A program made the translations under genes and the position numbers. A stretch of DNA of 64,000 bases from contig VDMD01000004.1 of assembly GCA_007026445.1 (NCBI GenBank), positions 1,860,001-1,924,000 on the forward strand. The letters run 5' to 3'. This DNA is from Schizophyllum amplum (Eukaryota > Basidiomycota > Agaricomycetes > Agaricales > Schizophyllaceae). This document shows positions 20,403 to 31,193 of this stretch, piece by piece. The notes beneath the pieces are model-generated. The model saw nothing but the letters and a program-made list of their open reading frames with translations, was not told where the DNA came from and ran no database searches. Positions within the stretch are counted from its first letter, which is position 1, and each line of letters opens with the position of its first letter.

Positions 20403-23400
20403 CTACTCATCGTCAGCTCCAATGAGCCATCCAATACCTCGCTGGAATGCACGCGACGCCTGCTCCCGTACTTCCCCTACATCCGTACCCGCGCGGCTGC
20501 GACTGTCTTCCCTGTCTCCGCCGACTGACGACTGGGACCGCCCACGACTGCTAACGGAGAAGGGGAAGTTGGCCGTGACAGACTTGAACGTCCGACTCGC
20601 CAGCGCTGCAGCGTCGGGCGTGTTCAGGAGTGGCGGCGACGGCATGTGGAAGTCTTGCAAGCGCGTCCGCAGCGAAGCGACCGGATCCAACATGTGGGGC
20701 ACGGTACGCGCCTCCTGCACGTTGGCGACAGCGCCCGATCGCCGGGTCGCTAGACGCTCCTCGCGTGCATCGATATCTTCCGCCTCCAATTTTCGCCACG
20801 CCGAGAGCACGTCATAGAGGCGGTCTGGCGGACAGAGCTCAAGCGAGCGCCCGAGGAGCATCGTCTTCTTCCCAATGTCCGGGAATTCAGGCTGACGACC
20901 GAGGGTAAAGCAGGCCGCCCATGCAACATCTCGCGCCTCACGTGCCTCTGCATGCTGCGTGGGAAGCGGGAGGTCGAGCACGGTGCGCACCATGCGCTCC
21001 GCGTTCTCTGTCGCGCGCGCGAAGTCTTCGGCTTGCATCGCGCTGTCGGCGAGCATGGCGAGGGTCTTGACCTCGGAGACAGCGTCGTCGGCAAGACCGA
21101 GCTTGCGGACGAGCTCGGTGATGACCTCCGGGTGTCGGTATGCGTCTTCGTTGGTGGCGAGCACGCGTGCAACGAGCGAGAGACGATCCTTCGTCAGGCG
21201 GATCTCGATAGGTGTGATGGGGATGCCAGGGCGGGACATGATGTTGTAAGACGACAGACGTGACGTCGCCTCGATGAAGTCCCTTTGCTTTTGTATGCGG
21301 TCGGAGATGGGAGGCACAGAAAGGCTACGGCATTCGTGAGTATGTTGAAGCTGGATGTTCGGACGGTGCGTACCAGTCGTACGCCAACTTCATTTCTCCG
21401 AACGTATAATTTCCGGAGTTCGCGTTGTCGTAGAATTCTTGAGAACAGCCAAGCACACGTCCTCCACGATGGAGGCGTCCAACCGCAACTTGTGCGTTTT
21501 GTACAAAGGGCCCTGGCCACCTCGAAATCTGCCAAAAGGTCAGCTACGTTCGACGGACAAAGTGGTAAGATACATACCTCCCGAGCTGAGGACCCCACTA
21601 AGATATATTTGCTTGACCTCGTTCCGTGGTAGCAGCCCAAAGGCACCGCGAATGCCGTTGTCGCCTTTTCCGGCCAGCTTTAGCATGTCTTGAAGGAGCC
21701 ATTCCCAGTCGTCTACGCCAGATATAGGATTCGATCCGCCCGCTCTGCGCGCCATTCGATTAGCCCAGGCTCGCTGCTCCTCGGCGTCACTGTTGCTCCG
21801 GAGAAACCACTGCAGAGGTGCAGCGACGCTCCATCGCGATAGGATCTCGCCGCCTTCGAGGTGAACATCGAGCACATCCAGCGCGCGTGATAGTGCAATG
21901 ACCGGGAGCGGCTTGAAGAAGACGAAGAGCTCAGCCGGCGAGCTGGTCGCATGGGATGTCGTCGGCTTGACAAAGGCACCCAAAGAGGCGATAGTCGTAT
22001 CGGCCTCGTCTTCGCCGCCTGTGTCGCGCGTGATGTCCCATGCCGGCATGCACTCGAATATTCTGCTCATCGTGGACCACTGGTCGATGCTGCTGTTCCC
22101 GTAGAGACACGCTAGTGCCAGCCGTACGATGTCCTGGTCGTTCGACACAAGTCGCTGGTGAGCGGGTAATGTTGGCTTCGACGCCTCGAATAGCACAGCA
22201 GCCTTCTCCAGTGGCGCAGCCAGAACATAGTCGTACAGTAGACGCGTGCGGATGCTGGGGTCTGGATGGCCAGCACGTTCGGCGCGCGACTCGAGCACGT
22301 ATAGGTACGGCATAACGAGGTGAGAGATGTCCCGTGCAAGCGTATCGGAGGTGGAGTGCTTGAGGAAGGCAGCGACGACCTCAGGAGGTTGCATAGTCTG
22401 CCACTGCTCGAATGTCCAGTCATCCTCGTCTGCCCAGTCGTCCGCGCGCGGTGCGTCGTAGACGAGGCGGGAGAACATGCTGAGGTCCTCACCGAGCTCG
22501 TCCAAGCCGGCGATACCTTGTGACGCGCCGTGTTGTACTGTGTACAGCGCCATGTCGACCATACCAGTAGACGTCATGATCTTGTCGACGCGCTTTCGAA
22601 ACCACTGAGCCAGTTCCCCGGTCGTAAGTTGGATAAAAGCTGGCGCGGCGTCGAGTCCACACTCAGGGAAGATGTTTGGGATTCCAGTGGCGTGGACGGC
22701 CTTCCGGACAGTAGGCTCCTCGGTCACATCCACAGTAGGCCGGCGCTTCTTCATCTCTGGCATGGTTTCGGCTTCATCCGAGAGGCTGAACGAAGGAAGG
22801 AGATGTCGATAATCGGACGGCTGAACGTGCTCGGGTATGGCGTCAAGGACGTGGAAGCGTTGTGGCCAAAGATTTTCTGCATTCCACTCGTACAATATTC
22901 GCAAGGCGACGAACCGGCAGTGCAAAGCAAGTAGGCGGGCAGACTGGTTGAGGGGCTCGAGAAGGAATGTGGAGAGGGGGAGGAATGATATAGATGTGGC
23001 GGGCTTGGAGTTGCTGGGACCAGATGTAGACGACTCCGCCTCCTGTTCGGCCCAAGGATCGTCTTCCCAGTCATCCAGTTCCTCCTCCACCTGTGGCTCG
23101 TCCTCCTGAGGCTCCTCGGCGCACATATCCAGGTAGTCTTGGAGCCTGTCCTGTCGCCTCAGAAGTGTACGTCGTATAGCACATAGGCGCGCATCGGTTG
23201 GTTCTTCGCGCAGGTACGTTACGAGCGCGTCTTCCCTCTGCTCATCCTCCGGATCATCTGCATGGGACACTCTGCTGAGGATGCCCTTCACGCGTTCCAG
23301 TACACCTTCGGTCCGCGCAAGCCCAGTGTTCAGCAGGACGCGCTGAATGTCGGTGTCGTCGACGACGCGGTCGGCGCAAGCGGCTGCAACCCAGAGGTCG

Positions 23401-23504
23401 TCGGAGATGTCGTCAAGAAGTTCATGGATAAGGTCTTTAGTGATGTCCTGGTCCGCGAGAGCGGTCCAGCGCTCTGCTGGGGTGCCCGCGTCTGGCTTCG
23501 TCAT
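20403..23504 (-). CDS. SEC39: SEC39-domain secretory pathway protein (NBAS/Dsl1-complex subunit)
   Basis: Alpha-solenoid subunit of the Dsl1/NRZ tether, which captures Golgi-derived COPI vesicles at the ER. Start at 23504 (MTKPDAGTPAERWTALADQD). The first exon (to about 21580) carries LLDDISDDLWVAAACADRVV, an acidic stretch DDWEDDPWAEQEAESS, and Sec39 motifs such as DQDIVRLALACLYGNSSIDQ and ALDVLDVHLEGGEILSRW. After an intron, the C-terminal exon holds FIEATSRLSSYNIMSRPGIP, IRLTKDRLSLVARVLATNED and AYRHPEVITELVRKLGL. Between them, LDASIVEDVCLAVLK and EFYDNANSGNYTFGEMKLAY are each intact but in different frames. Restoring one G at about 21438 joins them, and another frame break lies near 21490. 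These look like lost single bases. About 1,000 residues. Confidence 0.85.
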
Positions 23505-23567
23505 GACAGTCGTGTCGAGGGTGATATGTCACACGTGGCTGTGACTCACACCAAAGTTCGACTTGCT

Positions 23568-23792
23568 TCAGACCATCATCGTCGTATCCAGTTCGTCGTC
23601 GTTCAGCTCTTCTCCATCGAACCGCTGCATCTCTCGCATACACGAAACGCTTAGCGGCAGATCGTGGTCTTCGCCTACAATGTCCGGTTCCTGCCTTTCG
23701 CTGAGCTGCGCCCATCCGGCCTGACGATACTCGTGGCTAGATATAGCCATGCCAAGCCAATTCTCGATGAACCCTGTATTTTGTTGGTACAT
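23568..23792 (-). CDS. Possible small protein, 74 residues, just upstream of SEC39
   Basis: MYQQNTGFIENWLGMAISSH then ...QEPDIVGEDHDLPLSVSCMR and an acidic end ELNDDELDTTMMV. It stops 63 nt before the SEC39 start codon. It could be a separate small gene, an upstream ORF in the SEC39 transcript, or chance. I recognise no family. Confidence 0.3.
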   Translation of the reverse strand: MYQQNTGFIENWLGMAISSHEYRQAGWAQLSERQEPDIVGEDHDLPLSVSCMREMQRFDGEELNDDELDTTMMV

Positions 23793-24585
23793 ATGGGAGC
23801 TTACCGTGGATCTTACTCGGATGTACCTCTACGCGACCGCATAGCAACTGTCAGTCTGCGCGTCCAGCGGCCCGGCTGCTTGCTAGTCGACTCTATTCTT
23901 CATTTTGAGGAAGTTCTCATGCACCACTCTCGGACCGCCCTGAAAAAGCTTGAAGACTACCTACCCCATGCGCTAGAGGGACATGGCATTCGAGAAGCTT
24001 CGCCGTGCCTTGGTCATGTTACTCCTCAAGCATGCAGGTGCACATTATATTCAACGCTCACGTTGGTATGTCTCGCGGCCACAGATCCGATGCTCGCTTC
24101 TTGTCTCCAAGTTTTACCCCCTCCGCTTCCCTCTGTCGCTGTACTTTGATGCAACATGATCAGGCTTGGCCGAACGAGGATGCTTTCATCCAACGGAACG
24201 GTCGATCTGGTTGTTATCCTCATATTTTCATTGACGACGAGCAAGAAGGCCTTACGCACGACCTGATTTCTTCTAATGCTCGCCACAGATAGCTGGACTC
24301 TTCCTTCTCAGCCATAATCTAGTAAGGGCCGGGCCGCTCTACACTTACAAACCGAGTTTGGAAACAGGCTTCTCCCGTGTTCTCATTCTCAAGCATGGCC
24401 TCCTGCTCGCCAGAGTTTGCTGCGGTAGTCACCACCAGCTTTGCCTATTCTTCCGTCGCTCCACCGCCGCGCGCCGTCGCGCATGAAGCTCGGCTGCTGT
24501 ACACAGGTATATAAGCCATGGTCATGGTCCATCATCGACAACTCTTCTACACCTTTCACTGCTCACTTGTCTCAACCAACACACC
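23793..24585. other. Intergenic; pectate lyase promoter at right side
   Basis: Short open frames occur on both strands (for example plus-strand MAFEKLRRALVMLLLKHAGA at about 23983), but none shows a domain. Nothing firm can be called apart from the TATA box at 24508. Confidence 0.4.
24508..24515 (+). promoter_or_regulatory. TATA box of the pectate lyase gene (TATATAAG)
   Basis: Consensus TATA 71-78 nt before the ATG at 24586, as expected for an inducible secreted-enzyme gene. Confidence 0.6.
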
Positions 24586-25534
24586 ATGATCGCCACCTCC
24601 ACCGTCTTCCTCGCTCTTGCCGCGCTCGTTGTCGCCACGCCCGCGCGGCGCGCTGCCTCCTGCACCTTCCCCGACCCGCCCTCTACCTCCTCCCTTTCTG
24701 AGCCGATGTCCGTCACGGGTGACTTCGATGGCGGGAACGTCCGCTTCGACCGCGGAGAGGCGTGCACGGGGCAATCCGAGGGTGGCGACAGCAACGCGGT
24801 GTTCCTCCTCGAGGACGGCGCCAGCTTGTCCAACGTCGTCATCGGCGCAGACCAGGCGGAGGGCGTGCACTGTCTTGGGTCGTGCACCCTGACGAATGTG
24901 TGGTTCGAGGCGGTTTGCGAAGATGTGTGTCTTTGTTCGCAATTACGCGGAAGGAGTGGACATTAATGCATTTGCTCTATAGGCGATCACGATCAAGCAG
25001 GACAGCGGGACGTCGACGATCTCAGGCGGTGGTGCCAAGGGCGCAGAGGACAAGGTCGTGCAGCACAACGGTGGTGGCACGGTTGTCATCGACAGCTTCT
25101 GCGTGCAGGACTTTGGCAAGCTCTACCGGTCGTGCGGGGTACGTGACAGTTCTAATCATCTGCAAATTCACTAATCAACTACCCTTTCTCACAGAACTGC
25201 GATGAGTATGGTGTAGTTGCTGACATTTCATAGCAAACAGCGCTGACGGTTCTTTCTAGCATGTACGAGCGTCACGTCGAGATCAGCAACATCATCGCGT
25301 CGAGCGGCTCCTCGCTCGCGGGCATCAACAGCAACTACGGGGACACTGCCATCATTGACGTGTAAGCACTTGGCCGTCTCCCTCGCATCTTCATAGGTCA
25401 CTAAACAACCGTGCAGCGACTCCTCGACGATCGACGATGTCGACTCCATATGCGACACGTACGAGGGCAATGACAACGGCGATGAGCCGGAGAAGCTCAC
25501 CTCGAACGAGTCCAACGACTACTGCCAGTTCTAG
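24586..25534 (+). CDS. Secreted pectate lyase, polysaccharide lyase family 3 (PL3)
   Basis: Cleaves de-esterified pectin by beta-elimination outside the cell. Start at 24586; [20 protein letters not shown] is a signal peptide. The PL3 core follows: [66 protein letters not shown] (calcium and catalytic acid region), [50 protein letters not shown] and [16 protein letters not shown]. The end is acidic ([20 protein letters not shown]). Four canonical introns and no frameshift; about 240 residues, typical of the family. Preceded by a TATA box. Regulation by plant polymers is an inference from the family. Confidence 0.93.
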
Positions 25535-26124
25535 GCTCCGTCGTCAAAGAGACATCAACATTCAAAATGTTCTCAGCAATGAACGGGTGGCATATGGGCT
25601 TTTGTATACCATTTCTTCTGTAGGTGTATCGCTGGTTTCGACGGTCTTCTGTATGTTCCGGGGGCTTGATGCCTGCCATTCATTCCTTCTGCTGCATATT
25701 CAATCCCACTGCTGCGGTTGCGACTCGCTTCCGCTAGCCTTGAAGCCGATCAGAGAGGAGGTAAATTTTAGCGAAGGCTGCCCGTGAAAGGAAAGACAAG
25801 GCCCACACGAAGTATAGACCATGTCGAACGTTCACACGAAGAGAGGACAGCCCCACACGAGGGGCAAGACAGTCAGTCCATTTCACCTAAGCAAAACTCT
25901 TCATGTACAGAGGAAATACCACGATTGTAAGATACGAGCACGACCGACCGACGGAGACCTGGACAGCATTGACACAAAGGAGAGCGATGACGAACGAATG
26001 AATCCCGGGGATGCCACTTATGCAGACCATCTAGGACGCGGAGCGTCTGGTTGCGAGTAGAGCGCCCAGCTGCGTCCCAGAGCACCTGGCTATGAGAGGG
26101 CATCGTAGGGCAGAATACTTTTGT
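25535..26124. other. Intergenic 3' flanks of convergent pectate lyase and NIP7
   Basis: No gene recognised. The unit CCACACGAAG/CCACACGAGG recurs at about 25803 and 25852, within a short imperfect direct repeat. Confidence 0.4.
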
Positions 26125-26922
26125 CTAGAACAAGGTTTCCTCGTCCCGTAGGTACTCGCCGACATCCCTGAACAGTGGGGTGAGCATGTTGCGCGAGAGG
26201 GGCAAAACCATATGAAGGAACGTACGATTGGTGGAAACGATGATAGCGGTCGGATCGAGTTTTCGGGTGTCCACTGTTGAACGAGCGTCACGCCGAATCC
26301 CTAGATGAATACATTCAAATCAGCATGCTACCGAAGGAATGAAAGCATGTGGGACAGATCACATACCAATGGCACGTCGCTCATGCTGTACACAACACCC
26401 CCTGGTGTTCTGGGGTGTCTTCCGTTATCCGCCCAAGATGCGCTTTCAGCACATGGTTGCCGTAGAGGAAGGGCATTTCGCCGTTGGGCTTTATCCACAC
26501 CTGCGCGGCACTGGTGTCAAGACGCGATGAGCAGCGAGCAGAGATGCGGGCGCACCTTGTACTTTGCGTACTGCGCAAGGTGGTCGAGTGCGGTGACGTG
26601 CAGCTTGAAGGTGCCGCCCTTGCTGAACTTGCCGAAACATGTCCCGAGACTGACGAGGTTGGGGCGTGCAACGGAGACCGCGAGCTTCATGGAGGATTCG
26701 GGGACGTAGAAGACGCGATCTCGGTGAAGTCGGAAGCAGTAGGGTTCATCTTTGCGGTCAATGAGCGAAATGAGATTTTTGCCCTGCGAAAGTGTGGGGG
26801 AACGCGATGGAGGGTGAGGGAGCGATGAGTAAAGATCAATAAGGAGAGACAAGGGGACACACGATGAAGTTGGAGAGCTTGGTAAAGACTGCCTTGGACT
26901 CGTCCTCTGTGAGGGGGCGCAT
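26125..26922 (-). CDS. NIP7: NIP7, 60S ribosome biogenesis protein with PUA domain
   Basis: Conserved nucleolar factor for 27S/60S maturation. Start at 26922 ([20 protein letters not shown]). Spliced exons give [88 protein letters not shown] and [14 protein letters not shown], then the PUA end. Three single-base losses break the frame: at about 26396 (GTG-TTG for GTG-GTTG before VYSMSDVPL), about 26285 (ACG-CTC for ACG-GCTC in [20 protein letters not shown]) and about 26236 (GTTTCC for GTTTTCC in [19 protein letters not shown]). Each repair restores family sequence exactly, and all introns are intact. I therefore read it as a working gene with consensus errors; a recent pseudogene is the alternative. 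Confidence 0.88.
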
Positions 26923-27397
26923 GATGGTCGGAGGAGGAGTGGAGAGACGAGCTGCGCTGCGATGATAGACTATTGATTTGAGATCACCCCGATCAGTCGG
27001 CCCGATCGCCGGACCACGCTTGCGCACTTAACGCGTCCATGGAACTTCAATGGAATTTCCAGCTTCCGTGTCGCGTATGTAGCTTGCAGCTGTCAAGAGA
27101 GAAGAGAACAGGCGGAGTCGGGAAGACGTTGAAAAAGCTACGCGGATGAACTAGGGGCGGGTGGCCGACGCCGAAATTGGATCCTATCAAACTGGCGAGG
27201 TTCAGGAAAGCAGTGAAAAGCATACAGCTGGGAGGAGACTCGCACAGGTTATACACCCAGGGAACACCGGAAAGGATGGTCCCATGCAGGTCCTATGCCA
27301 TGATGATCTGCATTGTTCTCCGGCGGCGCGCTTAGACTTCCCTTACATGGCAGTCTTTGTTGAATCTTACCTTCACGCGTCAGTTCCTCCCTCGACC
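26923..27397. promoter_or_regulatory. Divergent promoter region, NIP7 / NRDE2
   Basis: 475 nt between divergent start codons. It contains TGGAACTTCAATGG (about 27039), related to the recurrent GAACTTCAA element. Confidence 0.4.
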
Positions 27398-30300
27398 ATG
27401 TCTACGGCTCCTTCATTCTCGTCCTTCCCCGATCTTGAACCGCCACCTAAACAATCGAAGCTGCGAGACGAACCGAAAGATAAGGCAAAAAAGAAACGAA
27501 GAAGCCGGAGCAGGAGCAGGGAACGCGAACGCCACAAGGCCAAGGAGAAGGATAGGAAACGAAGGCGCGACAAGGACAAGGAGCACGATGAGCGGCATCT
27601 GGAGGATACGCGCGATGTCTATGATGCACGAAGAGACGAGCGCGAGACCAGTTCGCGCTACTTCTATAGCGACCGCCGCGGGGATCCTCTGAACGTCACC
27701 TATGGCCGCATACACTCAGGCGACGTGCCCAAGTACCACCTCTACCACCGTGCGTCTCCCGTATCCTGACTCTAAAACGACTAACCATAGCGAAGGCGGC
27801 AGGAAGATACTTGGCCTCAGTTCTGCTTGGATGGCACACCGCAGCGGACATGGCGTCGAGGTGTTCCTCCGTGGCCCCCGCAAGCTGCCTGCGCTGACGG
27901 ACGCACGGACGCGAGCTCTTCTGGCGCAACCCCCCACACGCCATATCACTGCCAATCCAGAAAAGTACCCGGAAGTCGACGGCGTGATCACGGTACCCAG
28001 GCGCCACCGCGCTGCTCCTCCAGAAGACACCTACCGCGCCATCGCTACTGAAGACCGCGCGCGCAGCGAGGACGAGTCCTCCGAGGAAGAAGAAGAGGAG
28101 GCCAGCGAGGAGGAAGAGGAGGACGGTCACCGGCCTTGTCCTACCACCAGGAGAAGCTCGTCGAGCTCAATCGCCGGGTGACCACGGACTCTGCGGACGA
28201 AGACGCTTGGCTAGATCTCCTGCGCGAGTCCCTCGTCGACGTACCCCCCGACTCGAAGAACGCTTCCAAGGCGCGCGCGGAGATCACGACTGCCATCCTT
28301 GGACGCGCCCTCACGTCGAACCCGCGCGCGCTGGTGCTGCGCAGGGAGTACGTCAAAGCGGGCGAAGAGATCTGGCACGAGAGCCGGGTGCGTGCAGAGT
28401 GGGAGGCGGCGCTGAAGTCGGCGGCGCGGATATATGGATGGAATGGCTGGAATGGCGAATTCGGCAAGCGAAGGACGCGTTGTCCGGTATAGTCGAGGAC
28501 GCAGGTCGCGTTTTGTCCAACACAGAGGACGACTTGTTGAGGGTCAGGGTTCTGTGGAGGATGGCTGAACTACTCAAGAGCGCTGGTGAGTATCGGATTA
28601 TCGTTCATTACGACCGCTGATTGGTTTGCCAGGCTATGTCGAACGTGCTATGGCACTGTTCCAAGCTCAGGCAGAGTGGTGGGTGAACTCATGGTATTCG
28701 GTTCAACTTGCTGATACGATACGTAGGGTTATGAACATGCCTCCCACATTGCGAGACCTTCCCTTCGCTCAGCAGCTCGACGAGCTGGAGAAGTTCTGGG
28801 AGTCCGAAGTACTCCGCGTAGGCGAAGCCAATTCGACAGGATGGTCGTCCTGGGTTACCTCCGGAAAAGAAACGCCCCAGCATCAACCAACAGCGTCGAC
28901 ATCCTCTGTCCGACCCCGTGCGCCCACCGCCGACCCCCACACCCAGTGGGCGCAGTCAGAGAAATGGGCCGACACGTACGCCTGCCTCCCCACCCGCTCC
29001 TTCGACGAATCCGACGATGCCGATCCCTACTCAATCATTCTGTTCTCTGACATACGACCCCTCCTCGCGCCCATCCGCTCCCCAGACGCCATCGACGCGT
29101 TCCGCAAAGCATGGCTCGCGCTCCTGGGCCTCTGGGTGCCCGGCAACCGCGCGCAGGGTGATTGGGACGATCGGTGGGCCTGCGCGCACCTCGCGCGGCC
29201 GAGCTACGTCAGGCGGATATTCCAGCAGTATGTGGCCCATCAGAATGTGGGCGCGGACGCTGTGGCGGGCGTGCTAATCGGGCGGGAGATGGCGTACGGG
29301 GACGTCTTTGGGCCGGTTAGGGGCTGGGGACGCGATGTGGTGCGGGGGCTAGAGGTGAATGTGAGGAGGGAGGATGGGAAGGGGAAGGGGAAGGAGCGGG
29401 CTATGTTGTGGAAGAGTGAGGATGTGGAGGATCTAAGGGAAGAAGTGGTGCGTAGTGTGTTTGCACACATGAGAGCGGATGAGGAACAGGAGTGGGACTC
29501 GTTGGCGTTGGCCTTTGAGACGGCACTTGGTGGAAAGAGGTGCGTAACACTCTCTTGCTAATTTCTGATGGCGAATCTTACATCGACTCTAGTGCATCCA
29601 AGCTGTCGCGCAAGTTCCTTTCGTCGGCGCGAGATTCGTTGCCACACTGGTGTATGCACGCCCAGCTGGAGCGCTTGCGCGGTCGCCTAGATGACGCACG
29701 CAAAGTGTACAACACTGTCTTGATCGCCTCTCGCCCTGCCAACAACGAAGTCGGAGCCGCGCAGCTGTGGTCCGACTGGGCAGAGATGGAGTGGCTGGAC
29801 GGCAAAGCCGAAGAGGCGATAAGCATCACCCTGAAGGCGGCCAACGTCGAAGGCCAGGGCGGCATCGCTCTCTTGCGCGCGAAACGGAACCTGGAGGACG
29901 CGATGCGGACTGTGCCCTCGGAGCGGTGGAAGGACCGCGAGGCGTGGGTGAAAATGCTGGCGCTATTCGAGCTGCTGACGGCGAAGGCGCTGCCGCCCGC
30001 ACTGTCTGTATTCGACGCCCACGCGCCTGATTCTGGCGTCGCACGGGAGAGCACGGCTGTAGCAGCCCTCCTGATGGTCTACCGACACAGCATTGTCCTG
30101 CGTGCGCCTACACCGCCTGTGACCCTGCGTGAGCGAGCTCGAGCAGCCTTGGACGACTACCCGAGCAACAGCGTGATCGTGGCGATGGTGCTGGAGGCGG
30201 AGAAGGGGCAGGCGGTTGCAGGATATCTGAGGGACATTCGTGGCGAGGGACACCATGCGAAGGACGTCATCCGACGCGCGATGGACGTGTGGATGGGTGG

Positions 30301-30818
30301 GTGGAATGGGCGATGGCAGCTCGAAGCAGAGCGTACACGCACGGGGCTTGCTATCGCAGTGGAGAGAAGCAGGTACGTGGTTCTCTCAGACCTATCCCGA
30401 TGACGCAAACTCATTGTTTGCAGGACCAAAGGAAGTGCCGTGCTGTGGCGACTGTTCATTGAACTCGAGGTGCGCGCTGGCGATCTGCAGAGCGCTAAGC
30501 GCCTGCTGTACCGCGCCGTACGGGAATGTCCGTTCGCTAAAGGTAAGGCTAGAGGCTTCGCGATGGAACAACGTTGCTCATGTTGATCTAGACTTGTACA
30601 TGCTGGCCTTTGACACGCTCCGACCAGCGTTCACTGCAAGGGAGCTAGCCGACCTTGGCGACCTCATGGCGGAACGAGACATCAGAACGAGGCGCGGTCT
30701 AGACGAGATAGAAGTGAAGGAGGCGGAGGCAGACAGCAGCAGCGGGTCGGACACGGACGGAGGCGACGTAGAGCTTGAACAGCAGGCCAGCGAGTACAGG
30801 CGGCTCAAGCCCTATTGA
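27398..30818 (+). CDS. NRDE2: NRDE2-like nuclear RNA regulation protein (HAT/TPR repeats)
   Basis: NRDE2 proteins bind the Mtr4 helicase and act in nuclear RNA surveillance and silencing. Start at 27398 (MSTAPSFSSFPDLEPPPKQS). An Arg/Ser and Lys-rich charged tail is followed by FYSDRRGDPLNVTYGRIHSG, a family hallmark, then GRKILGLSSAWMAHRSGHG, an acidic run, and repeats: LVELNRRVTTDSADEDAWLD, EITTAILGRALTSNPRALVL, ADIWMEWLEWRIRQAKDALS, ELEKFWESE, SARDSLPHWCMHAQLERLRG, VLWRLFIELEVRAGDLQSAK. Ends ...QQASEYRRLKPY. Two frame breaks (about 28134, before LSYHQEK; about 28420, before ADIWMEW) each need one restored base (CCC to CC, GGG to GG). About 1,050 residues. Confidence 0.87.
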
Positions 30819-31193
30819 ATCAGGGCGCCATTGTTCCGTGCCTCGTGTTTGTGATTCATTATTGTGTCGGAGTGTAAACAGACGTAAATACATTATTGTC
30901 ACTGTGTGACTATCACGTCACGTCAACGCTCTGCTCCGCACCATCGTCCACGTTTTTCTTGCCTCTCGGCGAAAAAGTCAGCGACTCGGACGAAAACCAG
31001 CTCAAACTCTGCTGGTCCCCCCATCATCGACCTCTTCCCCTGGTTTCCAGCTTCCCAACGGCTCCAATTTTACCGATAACTCTCTCTCTTTAATTATTCC
31101 GCTGCCCTCCGCAAGCCCCCGCCCTTCCTTCTCTCCCGTCGGCCTCGCCGCGGCCCCGCAGCGTCCCGCACCCTACCCTACACTCGCATAACC
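30819..31193. other. Intergenic, BYR4 promoter
   Basis: Pyrimidine-rich leader with TCTCTCTCTTTAATTA near 31080. No gene seen. Confidence 0.45.

Noticed and set aside
20403..21317. A separate gene downstream of SEC39
   Set aside because: Its sequence (FIEATSRL, IRLTKDRLSLVARVL, ITELVRKLGL) is the C-terminal part of the Sec39 domain and is joined by splicing plus one or two lost bases.
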